NCBI GenBank assembly: GCA_955652195.1
Contig: CATPBC010000283.1
Span: 1-15,697 of the forward strand
Direction: 5' to 3'
Source of the DNA: an uncultured Xanthobacteraceae bacterium
GTDB taxonomy: Bacteria; Pseudomonadota; Alphaproteobacteria; Rhizobiales; Xanthobacteraceae
Length of the DNA stretch: 15,697 nucleotides
Numbering within the stretch: position 1 is the first letter of the stretch; the number at the start of each line of letters is the position of its first letter. Below the pieces are notes generated by a model. The model was not told where the DNA came from. It ran no database searches and saw nothing but the letters and a program-made list of their open reading frames with translations. Of the stretch, positions 5,611-13,423 are shown piece by piece. A program made the position numbers and the translations under genes.

Positions 5611-6164
5611 GCGTAAAACGCAGTTACGGCATCCAGCAACCACCCCCAAGCCTCTTCTTCGGCTGGTGAGGCAGTCTTGCTGACGGCGTTTTGCAAGTAA
5701 GCCATCTCGCCCTCGATTTTGTTCCGCGGCAACAAGTGGAGCCGGCTGACCAAGATTGCCGCTTCGATCACCGCGGCCTGGGCGCGATTGAAACCGCGAA
5801 ACGGCGCGTGCGCAGCGCTGTGCAGCACGTGACAGTGAAACCGCGGCCGCTGGTTGTCTTCACTGACACGGGTGACAGCGAGTTCGGCGTGTGCGAGTGC
5901 GTTGGCAAGGCGTGCCACCGGTATATCCTCGCACGCCGCAATCGGCCATTGCGAGCGCCCCGTCACACAGCCGGCAAATACGCGAACGTCATCGGTAAAG
6001 TTTGCCGCGGCGAACGGCACGCTGCGCAGATTGCTCAGCGTGGTCGATGGATGGAACGGGGCGATAATCCAGCCGTCTCCTTCCGCAATCAGGCCCAGCG
6101 GCGCTAAATGAACTTGTCTCGACTCGTTCATCGTTGAAACGATGGTTTCGCGGATCATCGGCAT
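5583..6164 (-). CDS. DUF447-family protein of the tetrahydromethanopterin gene cluster
   Basis: A 193-residue soluble protein starting MPMIRETIVSTMNESRQVHL. The N-terminal half (IRETIV, HLAPLGLIAEGDGWIIAPFHPSTTLSNL) looks like the flavin-reductase-like split-barrel seen in DUF447 proteins, which occur in archaea and in bacteria that use tetrahydromethanopterin. The C-terminal half is helical (RAQAAVIEAAILVSRLHLL). The family has no assigned reaction that I can name; genetic linkage places it in C1 cofactor synthesis. It is the last gene of the operon: its ATG lies 3 bp after the stop of the dihydropteroate-synthase-like gene. ATG at residue 3 is an equally possible start. The 3' end overlaps the pqqA terminator. 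Confidence is high for the family, low for any specific function. Confidence 0.85.
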   Translation of the reverse strand: MPMIRETIVSTMNESRQVHLAPLGLIAEGDGWIIAPFHPSTTLSNLRSVPFAAANFTDDVRVFAGCVTGRSQWPIAACEDIPVARLANALAHAELAVTRVSEDNQRPRFHCHVLHSAAHAPFRGFNRAQAAVIEAAILVSRLHLLPRNKIEGEMAYLQNAVSKTASPAEEEAWGWLLDAVTAFYAKKGNDARC

Positions 6165-6167
6165 CGA

Positions 6168-7556
6168 TTATCTCTTCAGCCGCAGCGTGTGACCCGCTTC
6201 AGCCAAACGCGTGAGATCTTCGGCCGGCCGGTCGGCAGCGCAGCCCCAATCGAGCGGCTCGTCCTGTATATAGCGTTTGCCGAGGAGCCAGGCGATCTCC
6301 GCCTTCATCAGCTCCGTTCCAAGATAGAAGGCGTGCGGGCCGTCGTTGTCGACGCCAAGTGTTTCAAACAACGACATGGCGTTTTGGCCAAGGTGATGGC
6401 CGTCGCGGTTGTAAACGTGAATCCCATCTACGCTGGTTTCGATGCGGAAATTCGCGTCTTTGACCTCAGCGGCGAGTTCTGCGATCTCGGCCGGCGTATT
6501 GGGAAACGGCTTGCGATCGTGGAGGGAGATCAGCGCGCTGCCGTAGTCTTTGGGTATGGTTGCGTCGCTCCGTGCCGCGAACATGATCCGGCGCGCCGCG
6601 TCGTGCTCTTGGATCGTGCGCCGAGTGTGGGGGCTGACCTGAACGACCAGCAAGTTGCGGATATGGAGTTCGGAACAGATGCCGAGCAGGGCGGCGGTTA
6701 CGCCGTCGGAATCCGCGTCGGTCAGCTCCGTCAGATTGCCGGTGCCCATCAGGATCTCGGCCGCCGGCAACAGCCGGCGAAGCTCCGCATAGCGCGCGAG
6801 TGAGTTCATGAACCCAAAGTGGATCGGATCGAGAATCGGGTCGAGGATCGCGCGAATGCCGAGCTTTTCCGCCGCTTCGGCGGCGCGGAGCAACGACGAC
6901 AGCTCGCCATGCACGGCCGGAATGAGGATCGGTGTGGTACCGGTTTCGACGGCAAGTGGCAGCGTCTCCTCGGTGAGGCTCAACAGGTATTGCGCTCCGG
7001 CCTTGGCGCCGCGGCGCAACTCCTCGGTATCTGCCGAATCGACGCTCACCGCATGATTATTGGCGCGCAGTGCGCGCACCGAGTCCTCCAGATGCGGAAA
7101 CGGCGTGTCCGGCAGGCAGCCGAGATCGATCACATCGGCGCCGGCGGCTCGCATCGAAGCCGCTCGTTCGACGATCCCGTCGATCGTCAAAGTGGACGCA
7201 TCGACAATCTCGGCGAAAATTCGCATGTCATGCCGAGACAGATCGGCGTTGCGAGCGCGCCTTCCGAAATACGACGGCAGGTCTTTGAGTTCGTCGGGAC
7301 CGCGGATGAACTCGACGCCGAATTCGGCGGTGAGATTTTTGAGATCGGCCCGACAGCGGCCGGGAACCATGACCTTATTCGCCGCGACCGGGCGCGGCAG
7401 GCGGCGGCTGATGATGCGCTCGGTCATCAGCGCCGCCACCTTGACGCCGACGTCGAGCACCGACCAGGTGAAACCGAGCTCGCCGCTCTCGCCGAGAATT
7501 TTTTCGAGCCGCGGGCGGGCAAGGTGGCCGGTAAGAAAGAGGATGTGCTCAGCCAT
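6168..7556 (-). CDS. Dihydropteroate-synthase-like protein (tetrahydromethanopterin synthesis)
   Basis: A 462-residue cytoplasmic protein. Residues 1 to about 110 form an N-terminal domain (MAEHILFLTGHLARPRLEKI, later VPGRC and GPDELKDLP) found in this subfamily. Residues about 112-360 form a TIM-barrel resembling dihydropteroate synthase, with FAEIVDA, the ADVIDLGCLPDTPFP segment (140-154) and VSVDSADTEEL. A tail of about 100 residues follows. The family is shared by methanogens and methylotrophs and is thought to act in methanopterin assembly, where a dihydropteroate-synthase-like step attaches the pterin to a ribofuranosyl-aniline unit; the exact role of this protein is inferred. Its start overlaps the end of the flavoprotein gene by 8 bp, and its stop is 3 bp from the DUF447 start, so it is mid-operon. 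Confidence 0.9.
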   Translation of the reverse strand: MAEHILFLTGHLARPRLEKILGESGELGFTWSVLDVGVKVAALMTERIISRRLPRPVAANKVMVPGRCRADLKNLTAEFGVEFIRGPDELKDLPSYFGRRARNADLSRHDMRIFAEIVDASTLTIDGIVERAASMRAAGADVIDLGCLPDTPFPHLEDSVRALRANNHAVSVDSADTEELRRGAKAGAQYLLSLTEETLPLAVETGTTPILIPAVHGELSSLLRAAEAAEKLGIRAILDPILDPIHFGFMNSLARYAELRRLLPAAEILMGTGNLTELTDADSDGVTAALLGICSELHIRNLLVVQVSPHTRRTIQEHDAARRIMFAARSDATIPKDYGSALISLHDRKPFPNTPAEIAELAAEVKDANFRIETSVDGIHVYNRDGHHLGQNAMSLFETLGVDNDGPHAFYLGTELMKAEIAWLLGKRYIQDEPLDWGCAADRPAEDLTRLAEAGHTLRLKR

Positions 7557-8094
7557 GCAGTTCGCGCCGGCGCCGTCCCAAAGCCGTTCTCAGGTCTTCG
7601 AGCGACTCGACGACGACCGTGCCCTCAAACGACTTCAAGCGTTCGGTGTTTTTCAGATCGATCTCGCGGGGGTAAACCTTGACCATGCCCTTGGGCGCTT
7701 CGGTCTCGAGTTCGGGCGCGGTATCGCAGGCGAATACGATGGCCGGGAGCCGGCACTTTCCTGCTTGCGCGAATACATTGGTGACGAGGGTATCGGAAAT
7801 GCCCACCACGCACTTTGCTACCGTGTTCGAGGTCGCCGGCGCCAGGATCAGCGTGTGATAGGTGCCGTAATAGAATAGCCCTACCGGCGCGGCGCTCGCG
7901 GTCGTATCGCGGAAAAGTCGCGTTGCCGGCGGCAATTTGAATTCCTGCCGATACACGCGCACGACTTCGCTCGCGGCCTTGCTGACGAAAAGGTCGACGT
8001 CGTTAAGCTCCCGGAGCATGCGCAGACACTCTTTGAAGAAATGTCCCGATCGCGTCAGAGCCCAGGCCCAACGCGGTGTCTTGACCTTTGTCAT
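7549..8094 (-). CDS. AfpA/DmrB-like flavoprotein, probable dihydromethanopterin reductase
   Basis: A 181-residue flavoprotein of the family that includes archaeal flavoprotein AfpA and DmrB. Evidence is the N-terminal RSGHFFKECLRML, the central LAPATSNTVAKCVVGISDTLVTN (about 84-106), typical of FMN binding in this fold, and FACDTAPE (about 122-129). It probably reduces dihydromethanopterin to tetrahydromethanopterin, the last step of cofactor synthesis; this is inferred from family and context. The ATG at 8094 follows AGGA nine to ten bases upstream. It begins 36 bp after the kinase gene stop and its 3' end overlaps the next gene by 8 bp. A more distant flavoprotein activity, such as phosphopantothenoylcysteine decarboxylation, is less likely given the neighbours. 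Confidence 0.85.
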   Translation of the reverse strand: MTKVKTPRWAWALTRSGHFFKECLRMLRELNDVDLFVSKAASEVVRVYRQEFKLPPATRLFRDTTASAAPVGLFYYGTYHTLILAPATSNTVAKCVVGISDTLVTNVFAQAGKCRLPAIVFACDTAPELETEAPKGMVKVYPREIDLKNTERLKSFEGTVVVESLEDLRTALGRRRRELHG

Positions 8095-8130
8095 GCGGGT
8101 GCATCCTAGCGCATCGTTACCGCGTCAACA

Positions 8131-8754
8131 CTATTTGATTGGAAAGCCCGCCGGCGTGCCGCAGCGGATTGCAGCAGCTAAAATCGCGTGGTCGGCCGGC
8201 TCTACAAGCGATGCGGAAACCGCAGCTTTTCGCAAATATTGCGGAAAGGCTTCGTCGATAACACCCATGGCTACGAGGTCCTGGCATTGCTCCAGGCCGG
8301 ACAGTGCGCCGACATGTTTGACGAGGACCAACCGGCCGGCGCCGATCGTGCCGCTCAGCCACGCAGCAAGGCTGTCCGAAGTCACCCTCCACGACGGCTC
8401 GATATCGGGCGCCGCTGCGGCCATTCGCGCCGGCATCCAGACCGGTACCCGTTGCGCCGCGAGATGCCGTTCTATGCGTTCTACCGAATCCGCCGGCTGC
8501 AACAGGTCATCGTAGCAGATGAGCGCGTGCCCGTATTGCTCCATTGCCAGCAACGACATGAGGTGCGCGGCGCGATCGTCGAAGCCCATGCGTCGCTGTG
8601 CAGTCCGCACCGCATCGGCAAAAGGTCCGCCGCCCGGGACGATCACAACGCGGCCGGCACACGACGCGAGCGCTCGGATCCAATCGGTCAATATCGCTGA
8701 GAAAGCGAAGCTGCCGCCAAGCTTAACGACGACAGGGGCGGTCGCTGGCTGCAT
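8131..8754 (-). CDS. Amino-acid-kinase family protein, MfnE-like (methanofuran synthesis)
   Basis: A 207-residue cytoplasmic kinase. It begins with the family phosphate-binding motif VVVKLGGSF (K11) and has VIVPGGGPFAD (38-47), then SDSLAAWL and LVLVKHVGAL near the nucleotide site. In methanogens MfnE of this superfamily phosphorylates aminomethyl-furanmethanol phosphate during methanofuran synthesis. That is the likely role here, because the gene directly follows an MfnB gene: the two overlap by one base (TGATG). A generic aspartate or uridylate kinase is less likely, since the protein is short and in a C1 cofactor operon. Substrate specificity is inferred. Confidence 0.85.
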   Translation of the reverse strand: MQPATAPVVVKLGGSFAFSAILTDWIRALASCAGRVVIVPGGGPFADAVRTAQRRMGFDDRAAHLMSLLAMEQYGHALICYDDLLQPADSVERIERHLAAQRVPVWMPARMAAAAPDIEPSWRVTSDSLAAWLSGTIGAGRLVLVKHVGALSGLEQCQDLVAMGVIDEAFPQYLRKAAVSASLVEPADHAILAAAIRCGTPAGFPIK

Positions 8755-9938
8755 CAGCCGACAATTTTCGGATCGGTTGACATCGCGGCAGGATAAAGCT
8801 GATGCACTTTGGCAATCTCCTTGGACCGCCGGCGCACGATCTGGACGCCGACCCCGCCCGGCCCCGCTTCGAGCTTCTCGGCACGCACGGTCACACTACT
8901 GACGCGCGGATGAAGGAGGATAAGTGCGGCAATTCGTTCGGCGAGCGTTTCGACCAAGGAAATATGTTCCTGCGCGATGATCATTCGGATCGAATCCGTG
9001 ATCAGGTCGTAGGAGACAACGTCACGCATGTCTTCGGGCACGTGCTCCGCTCGAAAGACGTTGGCATCGACATCGAATCGGACGTGCTGCGGATTGTTGC
9101 GTTCGTGCGCATAGGCGCCGATACGGACCGGCAATGTAAAATCGCGCACGAAAATCCGATCAGTCTCGGCGTCGTCCTTTTGCGAATCGAGCGTATAGCC
9201 GCGTGCGGCGAGCAGCCGATAATCGACTTTCGGCAACGGCCTCACCCCGGCCTCGATCCGGCGTGTTTCCTTTGGGATCAGCCCACGGACAATGTCGAGC
9301 GCATGCGGAGTGAGGACCGATGTCCGATCTTCATTGGTGCAAAGTGCCCGACGGAAGCCGAGGACATCCGGCGCTGCCAATAACAGCCGCGGGATGTCCG
9401 GAGGCTCCAGTGAGCCGGCAAGACCGGCCATCAGCCCATGCGAGTGTACCGCATCGACAAAACGTCCGATCGCGGCAATATCGAAACGATCGAGCAAGCG
9501 GCCGGCGCTCTTTTCGAAGGTGTCGACCATGGCGCCGCCGAACCGATTTTGTGCCATCAGCGCGATCAGCGATTCGTCGGCGCCGTGATCGGCGAACATG
9601 ACGCCAATCAACCTGCATTGGCCGGCGATCGCACTCAGCGCAGCTATGCAGTCGGGACGCCGTGGATGCGGATAGAGGCCCACTTTGACGTAGCTCGCTC
9701 CGGCATCGGCAATCGCGACCGCCTTGCGCAGTAGGTTTTCGGGGTTCATCTCCGCTTCGCCGATCACCGCGCTGACCGGTCGTTGTCCTCCGACGGCATC
9801 GGCTATTATGCGCACCAAGGCCGACCCGACGGAACCGAAAGCGGTGCGCACGTCCTTCACGTCGACGATGTCAGCGCCGTGGCGAACGGCGGTTTCGGCC
9901 TCGTGGGCATCGACGACGCTGGCAAGCATGAAGGTCAT
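8754..9938 (-). CDS. mfnB: MfnB-FolB fusion: formylfuranmethyl phosphate synthase + dihydroneopterin aldolase-like
   Basis: A 394-residue two-domain protein. Residues 1 to about 230 are MfnB (DUF556): VDVKDVRTAFGSVG with K28, YVKVGLYPHP with K85, and MVDTFEKS (137-144). The two lysines fall where the archaeal enzyme has its catalytic lysines. MfnB makes the furan ring of methanofuran from two glyceraldehyde-3-phosphates. Residues about 258-372 are a FolB-like domain (DRIFVRDFTLPVRIGAYAHE, with E279, Y310 and K355 at the expected active-site places); dihydroneopterin aldolase cuts the pterin side chain and feeds folate and methanopterin synthesis. A linker of about 30 residues joins them. The ATG overlaps the DUF3280 stop (ATGA). 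One polypeptide thus serves both cofactors of formaldehyde oxidation. Confidence 0.92.
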   Translation of the reverse strand: MTFMLASVVDAHEAETAVRHGADIVDVKDVRTAFGSVGSALVRIIADAVGGQRPVSAVIGEAEMNPENLLRKAVAIADAGASYVKVGLYPHPRRPDCIAALSAIAGQCRLIGVMFADHGADESLIALMAQNRFGGAMVDTFEKSAGRLLDRFDIAAIGRFVDAVHSHGLMAGLAGSLEPPDIPRLLLAAPDVLGFRRALCTNEDRTSVLTPHALDIVRGLIPKETRRIEAGVRPLPKVDYRLLAARGYTLDSQKDDAETDRIFVRDFTLPVRIGAYAHERNNPQHVRFDVDANVFRAEHVPEDMRDVVSYDLITDSIRMIIAQEHISLVETLAERIAALILLHPRVSSVTVRAEKLEAGPGGVGVQIVRRRSKEIAKVHQLYPAAMSTDPKIVG

Positions 9939-10459
9939 TGAAAGACCCCCTGACCGCCCGCCGCCAGGAGCTCGTTGCGTACAAGCCAGTCGATTGCACG
10001 CGACCAGCTTTCATCGGTATTGCCGCGCATATCGACGCTCTTAAGCGATATCACGCGTGCGGTTTTGGCGTCGCGCACGATAATGTTCATGTTCAGGATC
10101 AGATTGGAGACCTTCTGGACCCACCCGTTTACCGCGAAATCGGCGCCCAATTGATTGGCGAAATCTGCGTCGCAGCCATCGCAGGTCCGCAGATTGGCGG
10201 CTTTGGCTTGCGCCGCAACCGGGGCAATATCGACAACGGCAACTCGCCCGGATTTCGCCAGCCGGTCACGCAGCTGATCCGTGATCTGCACAAGGCGCGT
10301 CTGTTGGTCGGCCCGCGGACCGTATGTCGCGCCTTCGAGGCTTGTATCGACAAGCTCGAAGTCGAACACTGCAACCTTCGGCTCCGCCGCCGCAGCGGCG
10401 CCGGCGACAGCGACCATCCCAACCAGCAGAGCGGTTGCGATTTTCCAAGGCGCACGCAT
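9935..10459 (-). CDS. DUF3280-type periplasmic protein linked to PQQ alcohol oxidation
   Basis: A 174-residue protein counted from ATG 10459. It has a signal peptide (MRAPWKIATALLVGMVAVAG, then an Ala-rich stretch ending before EPKVAVF). The mature part, KVAVFDFELVDTSLEG through the C-terminus, matches a family that recurs beside PQQ-dependent dehydrogenases and their ABC genes; its activity is unknown. It has a CDGC motif (about 94-97). An in-frame ATG/GTG-type start at 10669 would extend it 70 residues through the divergent gene and hide the signal peptide, so it was rejected. The ribosome binding site is weak. It is the first gene of the minus-strand operon and overlaps the MfnB-FolB start by four bases (ATGA), so it is translationally coupled to cofactor synthesis. 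Confidence 0.82.
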   Translation of the reverse strand: MRAPWKIATALLVGMVAVAGAAAAAEPKVAVFDFELVDTSLEGATYGPRADQQTRLVQITDQLRDRLAKSGRVAVVDIAPVAAQAKAANLRTCDGCDADFANQLGADFAVNGWVQKVSNLILNMNIIVRDAKTARVISLKSVDMRGNTDESWSRAIDWLVRNELLAAGGQGVFQ

Positions 10460-10589
10460 GATAGGACTAGCCGCCTGACATGGTTCGGTAACATCCAGTA
10501 TGGACGTTGTAGATTTCCTAACAAACTTCGCCCATGCAGGCGATAGGGTCAGGATAGCGATATTTCGGCGAAATGACGGGAGAGCAGGC
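10460..10589. promoter_or_regulatory. Divergent promoter region between DUF3280 and binding-protein operons
   Basis: These 130 bp separate two divergent operons and must hold promoters for both. No convincing -35/-10 pair or inverted repeat was found by eye. The only clear signal is the GGGAG ribosome binding site at 10579-10583 ahead of GTG 10590. Confidence 0.4.
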
Positions 10590-11774
10590 GTGATCCGCAC
10601 GAGCGTTGTGGCTACTTTGCTGGTGATTGCAGTGTCGCCCGCCCTGCCGGCAAGCACGCTTGACGTCAAGATCGGTTATATCGGCACCATCGAGAAGACG
10701 ACGACGATTTCGCTACTCGAAATGCCGGCGCCAAATGCCGGCCTCGCCGGCGCGCAGCTTGCCGTTGACGACAACAATACGACCGGCAAGTTCCTCAATC
10801 AGTCCTTCGCGCTGCAAGAGATCATGCTCAATGGCGAGGACGATCCCGCCGCCGCAATGCAGAAGCTGTCCGATGCCGGCATCTCGCTGATCGTGGCGGA
10901 CCTCCCGGCGGATGGGCTCATTAAGGCGGCAGATGCCGGACGCGAGCGGGGCCTGGTCTTCTTCAATGCGGGCGCGACCGACGACCGGCTGCGCCAGGAC
11001 GACTGCAGGATCAACGTCATTCATGCTGCCCCGTCGCGCGCCATGCTGGGCGACGCGCTCGCACAATATCTGGTGTGGAAGCATTGGACGCGATGGTTTC
11101 TCGTTTTCGGCTCGCACGAGCCCGACAAGCTTTTTGCCGATGCGCTGCGGCGCTCGGCAACACGTTTCGGCGCCCGCATTGTCCAGGAACGCGAGTTCAA
11201 GGACACCGGCGGCGCCCGGCGCACCGATACCGGCTTGGTGCAGATCCAAAGCCAAATACCACTCTTCACCCAATCGGCGCCGGATTACGATGTGCTGGTG
11301 ACGGCGGATGAAAGCCAAGTCTTCGCCGATTATATGCCCTTTCGGACCAGTCAACCTCGCCCGGTCGCCGGCTCGGCCGGACTGGAGCCGACCTCCTGGG
11401 ACGCGTCGTTCGGCCAGTGGGGCGCGCTGCAACTGCAAAGCCGGTTCACCAAGAAGTTTTCGCGTTGGATGACCGCACTCGACATGCAGGCGTGGACGGC
11501 GGTGCGGATGATAGGCGAGGCGGTTTCGCGCACCAACTCAGCCGATGCCAAAACCATTACCCGTTACATGCGCGGCCCGGATTTTGCGGTTGCCGCTTTC
11601 AAAGGGGATAAGCTCACGCTGCGCGATTGGGACCTCCAGCTACGCCAGCCTATCCTTTTGGCCGACGGACGAACCGTCGTCTCGGTGTCCCCGCAACCGG
11701 GCTTTCTGCATCAGCATTCGGAACTGGACACATTGGGATTTGACCGTCCGGACACGAAGTGCCAGCTCAAATAG
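10590..11774 (+). CDS. ABC substrate-binding protein of the PQQ-dependent alcohol dehydrogenase system
   Basis: A 394-residue periplasmic protein starting at GTG 10590. GGGAG lies seven bases upstream, and a signal peptide (VIRTSVVATLLVIAVSPALP) follows directly. An in-frame ATG at 10500 would add 30 non-hydrophobic residues before the signal and is not favoured. The mature protein begins LDVKIGYIGTIEK and has the two-lobed type I periplasmic-binding fold (GAQLAVDDNN at 54-63, LIVADLPADGL at 100-110, FFNAGATDDRLR at 124-135, YDVLVTADES at 233-242), like branched-chain amino acid receptors. The family accompanies PQQ alcohol dehydrogenases; the ligand is unknown. Its transporter partners are likely the permease and ATPase at 313-2029. 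The propeller gene starts 20 bp after its stop. Confidence 0.9.
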   Translation: MIRTSVVATLLVIAVSPALPASTLDVKIGYIGTIEKTTTISLLEMPAPNAGLAGAQLAVDDNNTTGKFLNQSFALQEIMLNGEDDPAAAMQKLSDAGISLIVADLPADGLIKAADAGRERGLVFFNAGATDDRLRQDDCRINVIHAAPSRAMLGDALAQYLVWKHWTRWFLVFGSHEPDKLFADALRRSATRFGARIVQEREFKDTGGARRTDTGLVQIQSQIPLFTQSAPDYDVLVTADESQVFADYMPFRTSQPRPVAGSAGLEPTSWDASFGQWGALQLQSRFTKKFSRWMTALDMQAWTAVRMIGEAVSRTNSADAKTITRYMRGPDFAVAAFKGDKLTLRDWDLQLRQPILLADGRTVVSVSPQPGFLHQHSELDTLGFDRPDTKCQLK

Positions 11775-11794
11775 CTGCCGAGGAGATCAGACGA

Positions 11795-12763
11795 ATGCGG
11801 CTCCGCTTTGTGCTCGGGATCGGTCTTGCCATGCTGTTTGCGAACAGTGCCGAAGCCTTCACCGCGTATGTTTCCAACGAAAAGAGCAATACCGTTTCGA
11901 AAATCGACACCGATAGCTGGAAAGTGACCAAAACGATCAGGGTCGGTCAACGGCCGCGCGGCATCGCCTACACCAAGGATCAGAAATACGTCATGGTCGC
12001 GTGCGGCGACGACGATACGATACAGCTGATCGACACGCACACCGATGCGGTCGCCGGCTCGCTTCCTTCCGGCCCGGATCCGGAATTTTTCGCCGCGGGA
12101 CCCGACGGCAAGCTCCTTTACGTCGCCAATGAGAACGACAACACGGTGACGATCATCGACATCCCACGGCGCGCGCTCATTGGAGCAGTACAGGTCGGCG
12201 TCGAGCCGGAGGGAATGGTCATGAGCCCTGACGGTAAAATTCTGATCAATACCTCCGAGACGACCAATATGGCGCATTTCATCGACCCGGTGAAACGCGA
12301 GGTCGTGGCCAGTGTCTTGGTCGATCAACGCCCGCGCTTCGCCGCCTTCACTCCCGACGGCACGGAGCTATGGGTGTCCGCGGAAGTGGGCGGCACTGTC
12401 AGCGTGATCGACCCGGTCAAACATGTGGTCGAGCACCGAATCGAATTCGCCATTCCGGGAATGCGGTCCGACGCCATTCAACCGGTTGGGGTCAATATCA
12501 CCAGAGAGGGAAAATTGGCGTTCGTGGCGCTTGGGCCGGCAAACCACGTCGCCGTGATCGACATAAAGACGCACAAGGTTCTAAAATATCTATTGGTTGG
12601 CCAGCGGGTTTGGCATATGGAGTTCACGCCTGATCAAAAGTATCTGCTGACGACCAACGGATTATCCAACGACGTTTCCGTCATCGATGTCGCCAGTCTC
12701 AAAGTAGTCAACACCGTCCAAGTCGGCGAGCTGCCTTGGGGCGTGACGATTTCGGACCATTGA
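11795..12763 (+). CDS. YVTN-repeat beta-propeller protein associated with PQQ catabolism
   Basis: A 322-residue secreted protein. The start is ATG 11795 with AGGAG about nine bases upstream, followed by a signal peptide (MRLRFVLGIGLAMLFANSAEA). A GTG 12 codons earlier lies inside the preceding gene and is disfavoured. The mature protein is built of about seven repeats of roughly 40 residues, each with a Y/F-V-A/S-N...V-x-V-I-D core: AYVSNEKSNTVSKID, YVANENDNTVTIID, WVSAEVGGTVSVID, FVALGPANHVAVID, LTTNGLSNDVSVID. This indicates a seven-bladed propeller. The family is conserved with PQQ-dependent dehydrogenases. It is not itself a quinoprotein dehydrogenase, as it lacks the tryptophan-docking repeats. 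A role in scaffolding or cofactor handling is inferred. Confidence 0.9.
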   Translation: MRLRFVLGIGLAMLFANSAEAFTAYVSNEKSNTVSKIDTDSWKVTKTIRVGQRPRGIAYTKDQKYVMVACGDDDTIQLIDTHTDAVAGSLPSGPDPEFFAAGPDGKLLYVANENDNTVTIIDIPRRALIGAVQVGVEPEGMVMSPDGKILINTSETTNMAHFIDPVKREVVASVLVDQRPRFAAFTPDGTELWVSAEVGGTVSVIDPVKHVVEHRIEFAIPGMRSDAIQPVGVNITREGKLAFVALGPANHVAVIDIKTHKVLKYLLVGQRVWHMEFTPDQKYLLTTNGLSNDVSVIDVASLKVVNTVQVGELPWGVTISDH

Positions 12764-12778
12764 TTTTGCAGGTTGAAA

Positions 12779-13420
12779 ATGTTGATAAAGGCCGTTGTTG
12801 TGGACCGTGCTGCGGTTAAATACGCGGGTTTTCTACTCGCCTTTTACGCAGCTCTCTTTTCGCCGTTGCGCGCCGACCCGCGCTATCCCGATTGGCCTTG
12901 CGCGCAGCCCAAGGTGCCGGAGCTTTCCCCGGCGGCAATGTGGAACGGTCCAGCAATCGCCGACGTCGGCAACAGTTGGCAAGACGACGCTAAGATTAGG
13001 GACCTTGTTGAACTGATTGCTGCCCGTCGCACGTCTCTGGAAGCCGCACAAAAAGCAGTCGCGGAATTCATGGTCGGCACCCCAGCTGAAAAGGAGCAGA
13101 AAGCAAAACAAGTTTTTGCGGGACTTTTCGACACACTCAGCGACCAACGTCGGGAAGTAATGGACGGCCTTGAGAGAGTGTCGCGCAAGGAGGTGGACCT
13201 CGCTGAGAAGATTAAGTCAGACGTGGCCAATTTGCGCAAGCTGCAGGATAAACCCGATGCTGATCAATCGGAGATTAAAAACCTCGCAAGCGAAATTGAA
13301 TGGAGCACTCGGATTTTTGAAGACCGGCGTAAAACGATTCGCTATGTATGCGAAGTACCTACCACCATCGAACAACGGGTCTTCGCGCTGGCGCGCAGCG
13401 TCCAGCAAATCTTGCATTGA
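12779..13420 (+). CDS. Secreted helical protein of unknown function in the PQQ/xox cluster
   Basis: A 213-residue protein counted from ATG 12779, which has CAGG six bases upstream; a TTG at 12773 would leave no room for that site. A hydrophobic segment (about 15-31) acts as signal or membrane anchor. A short conserved-looking block follows, DPRYPDWPCAQPKVPELS (33-50) and AAMWNGPAI. The rest is predicted almost all helical and charged (74-185), with coiled-coil character in QRREVMDGLERVSRKEVDLA and EKIKSDVANLRKLQD. Only two cysteines, 41 and 191, could link the N-terminal block to the end of the helices. I do not recognise a family with known function. It is the last gene of the plus-strand operon and converges on the rhodanese-like gene with 3 bp between stops. 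Confidence 0.8.
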   Translation: MLIKAVVVDRAAVKYAGFLLAFYAALFSPLRADPRYPDWPCAQPKVPELSPAAMWNGPAIADVGNSWQDDAKIRDLVELIAARRTSLEAAQKAVAEFMVGTPAEKEQKAKQVFAGLFDTLSDQRREVMDGLERVSRKEVDLAEKIKSDVANLRKLQDKPDADQSEIKNLASEIEWSTRIFEDRRKTIRYVCEVPTTIEQRVFALARSVQQILH

Positions 13421-13423
13421 ACT

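Noticed and set aside
6819..7682. 287-codon plus-strand open frame
   Set aside because: It lies opposite the dihydropteroate-synthase-like and flavoprotein genes, has no recognisable motifs and is rich in Arg/Ala/Gly as expected of an antisense frame in GC-rich DNA.
10500..10589. ATG at 10500 as start of the ABC substrate-binding protein
   Set aside because: It adds 30 charged residues before the signal peptide; GTG 10590 has a GGGAG site at proper distance and starts the signal directly.
10460..10669. N-terminal extension of the DUF3280 protein to 10669
   Set aside because: It would precede the clear signal peptide with 70 non-homologous-looking residues and overlap the divergent binding-protein gene; ATG 10459 is the sensible start.
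10713..11438. 241-codon minus-strand open frame
   Set aside because: Antisense to the ABC substrate-binding protein gene, which has a signal peptide and family motifs.
11711..12328. 205-codon minus-strand open frame
   Set aside because: Antisense to the YVTN propeller gene; His/Asp/Arg-rich mirror of the propeller repeats without a family match.
11795..12763. Propeller protein as a PQQ-dependent dehydrogenase
   Set aside because: Repeats are of the YVTN type with V-x-V-I-D cores; quinoprotein tryptophan-docking motifs and the catalytic domain are absent.
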